Source: Klebsiella pneumoniae (GTDB lineage: Bacteria; Pseudomonadota; Gammaproteobacteria; Ga0077536). Taken from it: DNA of 7,758 nucleotides. The notes under the pieces are model-generated. The model was given only the letters and a program-made list of their open reading frames with translations, had not been told where the DNA came from and made no database searches. Shown piece by piece: positions 1-5,520 of this stretch. How positions within the stretch are numbered: the stretch's first letter is position 1; the number at the start of each line of letters is the position of its first letter. Both the position numbers and the translations under genes were made by a program. The DNA lies in assembly GCA_945873015.1 (NCBI GenBank), contig CAMCBY010000186.1, forward strand, positions 1 to 7,758, read 5' to 3'.

Positions 1-178
1 CATCCTTTAGGGAGGGTGGCGGCTGCGAGATAACAGTGAAAAATTTCTGTTAGCTGTTTGATAGCGGGATAGTGGGTAGAAAACCGACATTTCGTTTGAA
101 TGTTCGCCGCAGCATTGGCGAAAACTAGAATGAATGTTCAACCCAAAAACGAAGAAAAAAAATTTTGCGTGTGATGAA
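1..178. other. AT-rich intergenic DNA, no gene seen
   Basis: No convincing reading frame is visible on either strand. The stretch is clearly more AT-rich than the genes beside it and contains an A8 run followed by T4 at about 155-166. The 9-mer TGAATGTTC occurs twice in direct orientation, at 97-105 and 131-139 (34 bp apart). That spacing is close to three helical turns, so the pair could be two protein half-sites, but with only two copies chance is not excluded. The gene to the left lies outside the window. Confidence 0.5.
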
Positions 179-198
179 AGACGCGCAGCAGCGCGTCT
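179..198 (-). terminator. Hairpin terminator candidate for the amidohydrolase gene
   Basis: AGACGCGC (179-186) and GCGCGTCT (191-198) form a perfect 8-bp stem around the 4-nt loop AGCA. The hairpin begins 20 bp past the TAA stop of the leftward amidohydrolase gene. Read leftward, the stem is followed by TTC and, about 15 nt later, by an A4T8 tract, so the U-run next to the stem is short. An intrinsic terminator is the likeliest role, though the weak T-run leaves doubt. Confidence 0.5.
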
Positions 199-218
199 GA
201 CAAATCACCGCAAGACGC

Positions 219-1925
219 TTATCGACCTTGTCGGCTGAACACGACGCGGCCTTCGAACACCGGTTCGATGACTTCAGTGTCACTGATGTCCTCGGGCGCT
301 ATTTCAAACAGCTTTCTGTCCAGCACTACAAAATCAGCAAACTTGCCGACCTCAAGACTGCCGCTGTCCTGCGCGAGGCCCATCGCGCTCGCGCCATTAC
401 GCGTGAAGATGCGTAATGCATCGGCAAGATCGATAGCCTGCGCGGCAGCGAGTGTGGCGGGCGATGAACCATAAGGGTCTTTGCGTGTGACCATCGCCTC
501 TATACCCGGCCACGGGTTGGGAGTGGGCACCACCGACGGCCAGTCAGAGCCGTAAATCATGTTGACCTTGGCATCGCGCATCGCACGAATTGGCCAGAAC
601 TGTTCGGCGCGCGCACGGCCCATGACCTCGGCCATCATTTCCACCAGCGGTCCCGGGTACCACAGTATCGGCGACAACTCAGCGACCGCATTGAGCTCGG
701 CGAAGCGCGGAATATCCGCTGGCGCAATCAATTCAGCGTGAGCAATTTCGTGACGCAGGCCCGAGTCACCATTGGCCTTGCGCGCGGCGGCAATCGCATC
801 GAGGGCAGCACGCGCCGCACCATCACCCGTCGCATGCATCTTGACGGTCAGACCCAGTTTGTCGAGTTCGATGAGGGCCGCATCGAGATCGACCTGGCTG
901 TGCTGCAACACGCCCTTGAATCCGACGCCATGTTTGGCATCGGGCAGATAGGGTTCGAGCATCACGGCGGTGCGGGTCGGCGGAATACCATCGACAAAAA
1001 TCTTGGCGAAACCGGTGCGCACATGGGCGGTCTGGTCGTCACGCCAGTGCGCACGATTGTGCGCTTCGTCGGCATCGCTCTCAGTCCAGGTCGCGCGCCA
1101 CGGCCGGCTGGTGGCGACACGCATGTTGAGTTTGCCGGCACGATCGAGCGCCGCATAGGCACGCACCGCATAACCATCGGCGAGCGCATCCTTCATTGCC
1201 ACCACACCAAACGCATTGACCTTGGCCACCGCCCACTGCGCGGCTGCCTGATACTCGGCATCGCTGCGCTTGGGCAGGCGCTTCATGGTGAAATAAGCGG
1301 CATTGTCGAACAGGATGCCGGTTGCCTTGTGGGTCTGAGCATCGCGCACGATGACGCCGCCTTTCGGATCGGCGGTGTGTTCGTTGATGCCGAGTGCTTC
1401 GAGTGCACGGGAGTTGACCCACGCGTTGTGATAGGTGGAATCGATCAGGAAGACCGGATTGTTGGGCGCCGCGGCGTCGAGCATGGCCAGCGTCGGTGGC
1501 GTGTTGCTCTCCAAAGTTTCGGCCGCCCATTGTCCGCCGCGGATCCATTCGCCCGGCGCCTTGTGCGCGGCGCAGTCGCGAATCTTCGCGACGATGTCCG
1601 GCAGCGGCGTGACGAACGGAAAGGTGCATTCCACCAAGGCCTGAAAACCGCCTTCGACAGGATGCATGTGCATGTCGTGAATGCCGGGCATGAGCATGCG
1701 CCCGCCGACATCCACCACCCGGGTATGCGGCCCGATGCTGGCGGCGACCTCGGCATCGCTGCCGATGGCGCTGATCCGTCCGTCTTTGATGGCGAGCGCC
1801 TCGGCCCATACATGCTGCTCATCGACGGTGTAGATGCGCGCGTGGTGATAAACGGCATCGGCGGGTTCGGCCGCCGCCGCCCACTCGCCCGCCAGAGCAA
1901 ACAGGACCAGAACAATAAAACGCAT
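219..1925 (-). CDS. Exported YtcJ-type metal-dependent amidohydrolase
   Basis: The 568-residue product belongs to the amidohydrolase superfamily (Amidohydro_3, YtcJ-like), which hydrolyses C-N or related bonds with a metal centre in a TIM barrel. Visible hallmarks are the HxH metal motif (H86, H88, in PGIHDMHMHP), a candidate carboxylated lysine (K308, in GFAKIFVDG), H364 in KMHATGDGA, H396 in HEIAHAEL, and the catalytic-type aspartate D461 in YGSDWPS. The C-terminus GSLEVGKFADFVVLD is the usual closing beta-sandwich segment. Residues 1-19 form a signal peptide (hydrophobic core, cleavage probably near AAAA-E), so the enzyme should act outside the cytoplasm. I chose the ATG at 1923-1925 because it places the signal peptide at the N-terminus. 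An in-frame ATG at 2027 would prepend 34 Arg/Ala-rich residues with no family character. The substrate cannot be told: YtcJ relatives are annotated as amidases, N-substituted formamide deformylases or imidazolonepropionase-like. The gene is divergent from the flavin monooxygenase. Confidence 0.9.
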   Translation of the reverse strand: MRFIVLVLFALAGEWAAAAEPADAVYHHARIYTVDEQHVWAEALAIKDGRISAIGSDAEVAASIGPHTRVVDVGGRMLMPGIHDMHMHPVEGGFQALVECTFPFVTPLPDIVAKIRDCAAHKAPGEWIRGGQWAAETLESNTPPTLAMLDAAAPNNPVFLIDSTYHNAWVNSRALEALGINEHTADPKGGVIVRDAQTHKATGILFDNAAYFTMKRLPKRSDAEYQAAAQWAVAKVNAFGVVAMKDALADGYAVRAYAALDRAGKLNMRVATSRPWRATWTESDADEAHNRAHWRDDQTAHVRTGFAKIFVDGIPPTRTAVMLEPYLPDAKHGVGFKGVLQHSQVDLDAALIELDKLGLTVKMHATGDGAARAALDAIAAARKANGDSGLRHEIAHAELIAPADIPRFAELNAVAELSPILWYPGPLVEMMAEVMGRARAEQFWPIRAMRDAKVNMIYGSDWPSVVPTPNPWPGIEAMVTRKDPYGSSPATLAAAQAIDLADALRIFTRNGASAMGLAQDSGSLEVGKFADFVVLDRKLFEIAPEDISDTEVIEPVFEGRVVFSRQGR

Positions 1926-2011
1926 GGCAGCCACTCGTGGTGATGGAATGGCGGCAGCGTAACCAAGTGACGCGTGGCGCGCACCCGTGGCGAGCCGCCG
2001 GCGTCGGCGCG

Positions 2012-2040
2012 TTGCGACCGGCAGCACCCCATGCTAGCGT
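2012..2040 (+). promoter_or_regulatory. Possible sigma70 promoter of the flavin monooxygenase gene
   Basis: TTGCGA (2012-2017) and TAGCGT (2035-2040) are separated by 17 bp, and TG at 2032-2033 gives an extended -10. Transcription would start near 2047, leaving a leader of about 24 nt that contains the ribosome binding site CGGAG (2060-2064). The -10 matches only the three most important positions, so this is a plausible but unproven call. It overlaps the in-frame upstream ATG of the divergent amidohydrolase (2027), which also favours the shorter start for that gene. Confidence 0.3.
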
Positions 2041-2070
2041 CCGAACCCAAAATACAACGCGGAGCTGTCA

Positions 2071-3159
2071 ATGGAAGTCGGAGTTTTCATGATGCCGTCC
2101 CATCCGCCGGAGCGCAGCCTGCGCGACGGTTTTGAATGGGATCTGGAACACATCACCTTGTGTGACCGTCTCGGTTTCTCAGAAGCCTGGATAGGCGAGC
2201 ATTTCACCGCGCCGTGGGAGCCCAACCCCGCGCCCGACATCCTGATTGCGCAAGCCCTGCTGCGCACCGAACGCATCCGCCTCGCCGCCGGCGCGCATCT
2301 GCTGCCCTATCACCATCCGGCTGAACTCGCCGGGCGCGTGGCCTTCATGGACCACATATCCAAGGGGCGCTTGATGTTCGGCGTCGGTGCCGGTGGTCTG
2401 CCGAGCGACTGGGCACAGTTCAATATCGATGGGATGGCCGGTGAGAACCGCCTCATGACCCGCGAGGCGCTCGACATCATCTTGAAGCTGTGGACCTGCG
2501 AAGAACCGTTTGAGTATCGCGGCAAATACTGGAACGTAAACGGCATCGAGCCGATGTTCGACGGCCGTCTGAAGCGGCACTTGATGCCCTTGCAGAAACC
2601 CTATCCGCCGATAGGCATCGCCGGTCTGTCGCCGCGTTCCGACACACTGGAATTGGCCGGCGAGTTCGGCTTCATGCCGCTCAGTTTGAATCTCTCCCAG
2701 GAATATCTGCGCGACCATTGGGACTCAGTGGTGCGCGGTGCCGAGCGCGGCGGTCGTGTCGCCAATCGTCAGGACTGGCGGGTGGTGCGTGAGGTCTATA
2801 TCGCCGACACCGACGCCGAAGCGCGCAAGCTCGCGTTGAACGGCATGATGGGCCGCGCCTATCGCGAATACCTGCTGCCGCTGTTCGGCTCGTTCCGCCT
2901 GCTGTCAGTGTTCAAACACGACCCGAGCGTGCCGGACTCCGACGTCACGCCGGAATATCTGGTTGACCACAATTGGCTGGTCGGTTCGCCCAGCACCGTG
3001 GCCGGCAAACTCGGCGACATGGTGAAGGACTCCGGTGGCTTCGGCACGCTGCTGGTCATCAACTTCGATTTCAAGGATGAGTATTCGGCGTGGTCGGCAT
3101 CACAAGCGGCCTTGATTGAAGACGTCCTGCCGCAGTTCAACCGCAGCGCGGCCGCCTGA
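2071..3159 (+). CDS. LLM-class flavin-dependent monooxygenase (luciferase-like)
   Basis: The 362-residue product has the bacterial luciferase-like fold, whose members use reduced FMN and O2 to oxygenate small organic substrates in the cytoplasm. Family signs are the N-terminal strand MEVGVFMMPSHPP, the WIGEHF motif with H44 (equivalent in position to the catalytic His44 of LuxA), the segment HLLPYHHPAELAGRVAFMD (77-95), SKGRLMFGVGAGG (97-109), and the C-terminal NWLVGSPSTVAGKLGDM, typical of the flavin/phosphate-binding end. The length is normal for a single-chain LLM enzyme. Relatives of this subtype are often labelled limonene 1,2-monooxygenase or alkanal monooxygenase-like, but the substrate cannot be read from sequence. 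GGAG six bases before the ATG supports the start. No flavin reductase is adjacent, so reduced flavin must come from elsewhere. The divergent exported amidohydrolase may act on a related compound, which is an inference from position only. Confidence 0.9.
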   Translation: MEVGVFMMPSHPPERSLRDGFEWDLEHITLCDRLGFSEAWIGEHFTAPWEPNPAPDILIAQALLRTERIRLAAGAHLLPYHHPAELAGRVAFMDHISKGRLMFGVGAGGLPSDWAQFNIDGMAGENRLMTREALDIILKLWTCEEPFEYRGKYWNVNGIEPMFDGRLKRHLMPLQKPYPPIGIAGLSPRSDTLELAGEFGFMPLSLNLSQEYLRDHWDSVVRGAERGGRVANRQDWRVVREVYIADTDAEARKLALNGMMGRAYREYLLPLFGSFRLLSVFKHDPSVPDSDVTPEYLVDHNWLVGSPSTVAGKLGDMVKDSGGFGTLLVINFDFKDEYSAWSASQAALIEDVLPQFNRSAAA

Positions 3160-3172
3160 GGCCGCACTGGCG

Positions 3173-3210
3173 CGCATCACGCGGCGGCGCTACGCCGTCC
3201 GCGTGGTGCG
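3173..3210 (+). terminator. Long GC-rich hairpin after the monooxygenase gene
   Basis: CGCATCACGCGG and CGGCG (3173-3189) pair with CGCCG and CCGCGTGGTGCG (3193-3210) around a CTA loop. The stem is about 17 bp with one bulged T (3198) and one G-U pair. It lies 14 bp past the stop codon but is followed by AATGACG with no T-run, so it is not a textbook intrinsic terminator. It may protect the 3' end of the mRNA, help Rho-dependent termination, or be a REP-like palindrome. Confidence 0.45.
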
Positions 3211-3224
3211 AATGACGACATCCC

Positions 3225-3249
3225 CCCGCTTTCAGTAGCGGGACGTTTT
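3225..3249 (+). terminator. Short hairpin with partial T-run, probable intrinsic terminator
   Basis: CCCGCT (3225-3230) and AGCGGG (3237-3242) form a 6-bp stem with a 6-nt loop, followed by ACGTTTTA. The T4 run on the + strand suits rightward transcription from the monooxygenase gene. Read leftward, the same hairpin runs into GGGATG, so it fits the RTX gene poorly. Confidence 0.4.
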
Positions 3250-3297
3250 AGAGTCCAGTGGCGGGGTAGCCCATCTCGGCGCAGCTTGTTCCCCGTT

Positions 3298-4209
3298 TCA
3301 GAGAATGAAGTCGGTTGTGTCCAATCGATTTCCACCGGACAGGTTCACCGTTATTTCAAACTCCGAGGTTTTGTCGGCGTCGGTGTTGCCGGAGAGCACC
3401 TGGGTCCTCGCGTTGTAGGTCAACTGCCCGGCCGCAGTGAAATGGTTGCCGGAGATCAATTTGAATAACTGGTTACCCGGTAGCCGTTCGTTGGCATCGA
3501 TGGTCGACAGATCGATTTTGTCGCCGTTGAACAGATCCCTGATCGTGTCGCGCAACCGTCCAGGCACGGAATCGAATTTGGAATTGAAATCGAAGCGATC
3601 GTTGTTTGCGCCACCAGTCAGGGTGTCCTTGCCAGTGCCGCCGTGCAACCGGTCCGTGCCTGACGCACCCGCCAGCGAATCATTACCCGCGCCGCCATCA
3701 AGGGTGTCGTTGCCCGCTTCGCCGTACAGTGCGTCGTTGTTCAAACCGCCATACAAGGTATCGTTGCCGGTTTCGCCGTGCAGTCGATCGCTGCCACCAT
3801 AGCCATACAGGCGGTCATTGCCGCGACCACTGTAAATCGTATCGGCGAAACTGTTGCCGTAGAAAATATCGGGCAGCGACGTAAACTCGGCTGACGTATA
3901 CAGCCCGGCCGCCATATCGGCAGCGGAAAACTCCAGATTCACATCGTCGATCAAAAGCAGCAGCTCGGCCTCGAAATCAAAATAGAGAAAGTCTTCAATC
4001 AACACATAGTCGCCGGACATGAAATAATTGACGCCCATAAAAGCAACGTCACCGGCATTCGAGACGCTGACCACCAGCGTCGAGCCATCGTCTGACAACA
4101 CTTCATCTATCACCATCTCAGAGCTTTGGGTCAGATCGACGCCTTCGGCGCTGTTCGGATCCATATTGAATCCGATGCCGGCCCGCTCATACATCGTGAA
4201 CGTGGTCAT
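3298..4209 (-). CDS. Small RTX calcium-binding protein with serralysin-type C-terminus
   Basis: The 303-residue product has three parts. Residues 1-117 are an acidic, signal-peptide-free domain (begins MTTFTMYERAGIGFNMDPNS; contains YFMSGDYVLIEDFLYFDFE) that I cannot assign. Residues 118-207 are ten tandem RTX nonapeptides of the form GGxGxDxLx (for example GETGNDTLY, GEAGNDTLD, GGAGNDSLA), which fold into a Ca2+-binding parallel beta-roll. Residues 208-303 resemble the C-terminal domain of serralysin peptidases (DLFNGDKIDLSTID, then ITVNLSGGN) and end in Asp-Phe-Ile-Leu, the acidic-plus-hydrophobic tail expected of a type I secretion signal. No HExxH peptidase motif is present, so this is not a protease. 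Export through an ABC transporter/MFP/TolC channel is inferred from the family; no such genes are in the window. A strong Shine-Dalgarno (GGGAGGGAGGA just before ATG) supports the start. The gene is divergent from the lipoprotein gene. Confidence 0.88.
   Translation of the reverse strand: MTTFTMYERAGIGFNMDPNSAEGVDLTQSSEMVIDEVLSDDGSTLVVSVSNAGDVAFMGVNYFMSGDYVLIEDFLYFDFEAELLLLIDDVNLEFSAADMAAGLYTSAEFTSLPDIFYGNSFADTIYSGRGNDRLYGYGGSDRLHGETGNDTLYGGLNNDALYGEAGNDTLDGGAGNDSLAGASGTDRLHGGTGKDTLTGGANNDRFDFNSKFDSVPGRLRDTIRDLFNGDKIDLSTIDANERLPGNQLFKLISGNHFTAAGQLTYNARTQVLSGNTDADKTSEFEITVNLSGGNRLDTTDFIL
3589..3858 (-). repeat. Ten 27-bp units encoding RTX nonapeptides
   Basis: Residues 118-207 of the RTX protein are ten consecutive 9-residue units, giving 270 bp of degenerate 27-bp tandem repeats. 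The protein pattern (Gly at positions 1 and 4 and Asp at 6 in most units, with an aliphatic residue at 8) is kept much better than the DNA sequence. This indicates selection on the beta-roll rather than recent DNA duplication. Confidence 0.85.
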
Positions 4210-4273
4210 GTCCTCCCTCCCGCTTTGACTGTGTCCTTCTGTGAGTAGAGCTCAGCTCGCCCCCATTAGCAAG

Positions 4274-4311
4274 GCGGCCTAGGCCGCGACACAATTCGAA
4301 ACAAATCGCGG
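4274..4311. promoter_or_regulatory. Two overlapping dyads in the RTX/lipoprotein divergent region
   Basis: GCGGCCTAGGCCGC (4274-4287) is an exact 14-bp palindrome. Overlapping its right arm is a 28-bp interrupted dyad, CCGCGA-N5-TTCGAA-N5-TCGCGG (4284-4311), whose arms and centre are all exactly symmetric. Both lie between the RTX start (4209) and the lipoprotein start (4416), where a regulator could control both genes. I do not recognise the motif as belonging to a named regulator. Confidence 0.4.
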
Positions 4312-4357
4312 ACCGTTCAGGCTGAAACTTGCGCCGCACTGCCCTTCTATTTCGCAA

Positions 4358-4386
4358 TTGACAGTGCGTAGGCTGAACGACATGCT
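4358..4386 (+). promoter_or_regulatory. Possible sigma70 promoter of the lipoprotein gene
   Basis: A consensus -35 box TTGACA (4358-4363) is followed after 17 bp by CATGCT (4381-4386), a weak -10 matching three of six consensus positions. Transcription would start near 4393, giving a leader of about 23 nt with GGGAAG (4402-4407) as ribosome binding site. Confidence 0.35.
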
Positions 4387-4415
4387 GCGGCAGATTCGGA
4401 TGGGAAGCCCACACA

Positions 4416-4811
4416 ATGAAGTTCACAGCAGCGCTTACGCTGGTGTTTGTGCTGTTCATGCAGGCCGGCTGCGGCGTATACATGGCCGCCAAGCAGCCAG
4501 ACAAAAAGAATGTTGACCTTTTCAAGGTCGGCACACCGCGAGGCATGCTGCTTGCAGAATTCGGACTGCCGGTTGTCGCCGAGGAACGCGAAGGGCGGAA
4601 ATACGAAATCTACAAGTTCGTCGACGGCTATGGAGCCGGCGCAAAAGCGGGGCGCGCAGTCTTCCACGGTGCGGCAGATATCCTCACTCTCGGGCTCTGG
4701 GAAATCGTTGCGACACCTACCGAAGGCGCCTTCTCGGGCGACGAAATGGCGTTTCGCGTGAGATACGACAAGGACGACCGCATCGACGAAGTCGCGGCAC
4801 TGAAGAAATAA
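4416..4811 (+). CDS. Small predicted lipoprotein, function unknown
   Basis: The 131-residue product starts with a lipoprotein-type signal: Lys2, a hydrophobic run (residues 4-15) and Gln-Ala-Gly-Cys with the acylated cysteine at C19. Gln at -3 is unusual for a lipobox, where Leu is normal, so processing by Lsp is likely rather than certain. The residue after Cys is Gly, with no Asp at +2, so outer-membrane sorting would be expected. The mature part (VGTPRGMLLAEFGLP, then a short charged turn, EIYKFVDGYG, and AFRVRYDKDDRI near the end) has the rhythm of small SmpA/BamE-like alpha-beta lipoproteins, but I cannot assign it to BamE. GGGAAG eight bases before the ATG supports the start. It is probably monocistronic, with a perfect hairpin right after the stop. 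Confidence 0.75.
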   Translation: MKFTAALTLVFVLFMQAGCGVYMAAKQPDKKNVDLFKVGTPRGMLLAEFGLPVVAEEREGRKYEIYKFVDGYGAGAKAGRAVFHGAADILTLGLWEIVATPTEGAFSGDEMAFRVRYDKDDRIDEVAALKK

Positions 4812-4813
4812 TC

Positions 4814-4847
4814 GCGACCCCACACCGGCATCCCGGTGTGGGGTCGC
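4814..4847. terminator. Perfect 15-bp hairpin, probable bidirectional terminator
   Basis: GCGACCCCACACCGG (4814-4828) and its exact complement (4833-4847) enclose the loop CATC. The hairpin starts three bases after the lipoprotein stop codon and nine bases after the stop of the leftward remnant at 4856. Read leftward, it is followed by GATTATTTCTTC, a partial U-run. Read rightward, it is followed by TGGCCGTCTT. A terminator between convergent genes is the best reading, and the better U-run on the minus side suggests it originally served the leftward gene, now decayed. Confidence 0.6.
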
Positions 4848-4855
4848 TGGCCGTC

Positions 4856-5043
4856 TTAAACCGTGCCATCGATCGCGATGCCGCGCGCAATCCTGTCTTC
4901 TACCTCGCCGTCACACTGGTCCAGTTCATTCAGCGCCGCGCGATTGCGTTCACCCACCGACGGTCGCTCGCGTTCGATGCGTATCGGCGTTGCCGCGCCT
5001 TGTAAGACAGGTCCGTGGCGATTAGATCAAAGCCCTGGCTCAC
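4856..5043 (-). pseudogene. Decayed gene remnant resembling a CaiB/BaiF CoA-transferase C-terminus
   Basis: On the minus strand a 56-codon open frame (5026 down to the TAA at 4856-4858) lacks an ATG but reads like a protein end: GPVLQGAATPIRIERERPSV followed by GERNRAALNELDQCDGEVED and RIARGIAIDGTV. This matches, from memory, the closing pattern of class III CoA-transferases (...P.xLGEHtxxVLxELG...EIxxLxxxGV). Class III enzymes move CoA between carboxylic acids and are about 400 residues long, so most of the gene is missing. A second frame just upstream starts with GTG at 5041-5043 behind a GAGGGG-rich stretch and reads VSQGFDLIATDLSYKA before losing sense, stopping at 4930. The two frames overlap around 4990-5020, as expected after an internal deletion or frameshift. 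The hairpin at 4814-4847 sits where its terminator would be. The family match is a recollection, not a search result. Confidence 0.42.
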
Positions 5044-5121
5044 GCGCCCCTCAGCCTCCCGCGCTTAGATAGTTTCTGCGTGCAGGAGTGTCAGTGTCGT
5101 CATGGAGATGTCATTGCAAAT

Positions 5122-5155
5122 GCAGACCTACGGCACACGAAGCCCAACACGCCAA
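5122..5155. repeat. Possible remnant of a second intergenic repeat
   Basis: The + strand segment CTACGGCACACGAAGCCCAACA resembles one half of the intergenic palindrome of the type GTAGGTTGGGCT...GAAGCCCAACA seen in many gammaproteobacterial genomes. Only one arm is recognisable here, so it would be a truncated copy. Identification rests on memory of the motif. Confidence 0.25.
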
Positions 5156-5164
5156 CATACAAGA

Positions 5165-5237
5165 TGCGAGTTTATTCGCACATTCAGTGCCCGGCGTGGC
5201 GGCCGGGTCTCGGCTTGAATGTGCGAATAAATTCGCA
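5165..5237. repeat. REP-like nested palindrome (73 bp)
   Basis: Two 22-nt arms, 5165-5186 and 5216-5237, are inverted copies with a single mismatch. Each arm is itself palindromic (TGCGA-N6-TTCGCA on the left, TGCGAA-TAAA-TTCGCA on the right). The 29-nt centre holds a third hairpin, CCCGGC (5190-5195) with GCCGGG (5202-5207). The right arm continues into ACCTACGGGGG. GTGCGAATAAATTCGCACCTACGG is the style of REP sequences common in Pseudomonas and relatives, which are spread by REP-associated tyrosine transposases and often occur as inverted pairs (BIMEs). No transposase is nearby. Confidence 0.6.
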
Positions 5238-5520
5238 CCTACGGGGGTAACGAATCCCATTACTGCTGTGGGTGGCGTGGCACCTCGCGAAGTCGCGCTT
5301 GATCACAGCACTTCGCGCCTGACGGCTCTTTGCATCGCGGATTTCCGCGACTCTGACCCGGTGCTCCCATCGTTCTGCGTAGCAGTCCTCACACACAACG
5401 GATTTGGCCCGCACGCGACTATTCAATTTCATCGGCTGTTCTGGCACCGTGTAGCCTCGCGCCCGGGCAGTTTGTCCTTGCTACCCTGACGCGCATCGCT
5501 CCTGAAAAAAAGAAAAGTCC
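5238..5520. other. Gene-free stretch upstream of the LuxR-type gene
   Basis: Open frames on both strands run through this stretch and through the REP-like repeat before it, but they show no recognisable domain or good ribosome binding site, and the repeat itself is translated inside them. I judge them non-coding. The stretch contains an almost perfect palindrome, TCGCGGA-TT-TCCGCGA (5335-5350), about 170 bp before the regulator start, and a weaker TGCTGTG...CACAGCA dyad (about 5264-5310). I could not place a convincing promoter for the regulator. Confidence 0.4.

Noticed and set aside
738..1943. 401-codon open frame on the + strand opposite the amidohydrolase gene
   Set aside because: It is the antisense shadow of a strongly supported gene in GC-rich DNA, with no family motif of its own and no good ribosome binding site.
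1926..2027. 34-residue N-terminal extension of the amidohydrolase from an ATG at 2027
   Set aside because: It would bury the signal peptide and overlap the likely promoter of the divergent gene; the Arg-rich sequence has no family character.
3589..3858. Regularly spaced repeats that might suggest a CRISPR array
   Set aside because: The 27-bp period encodes RTX nonapeptides in frame, with diverged DNA and no spacers.
4863..5072. 69-codon + strand open frame opposite the CoA-transferase-like remnant
   Set aside because: It is Ser/Arg/Pro-rich, as expected of an antisense frame, while the minus strand reads like a real protein end.
5088..5489. 133-codon + strand and 87-codon - strand open frames between the remnant and the regulator
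   Set aside because: Both include the translated REP-like repeat, lack a plausible start signal and have no recognisable motif.
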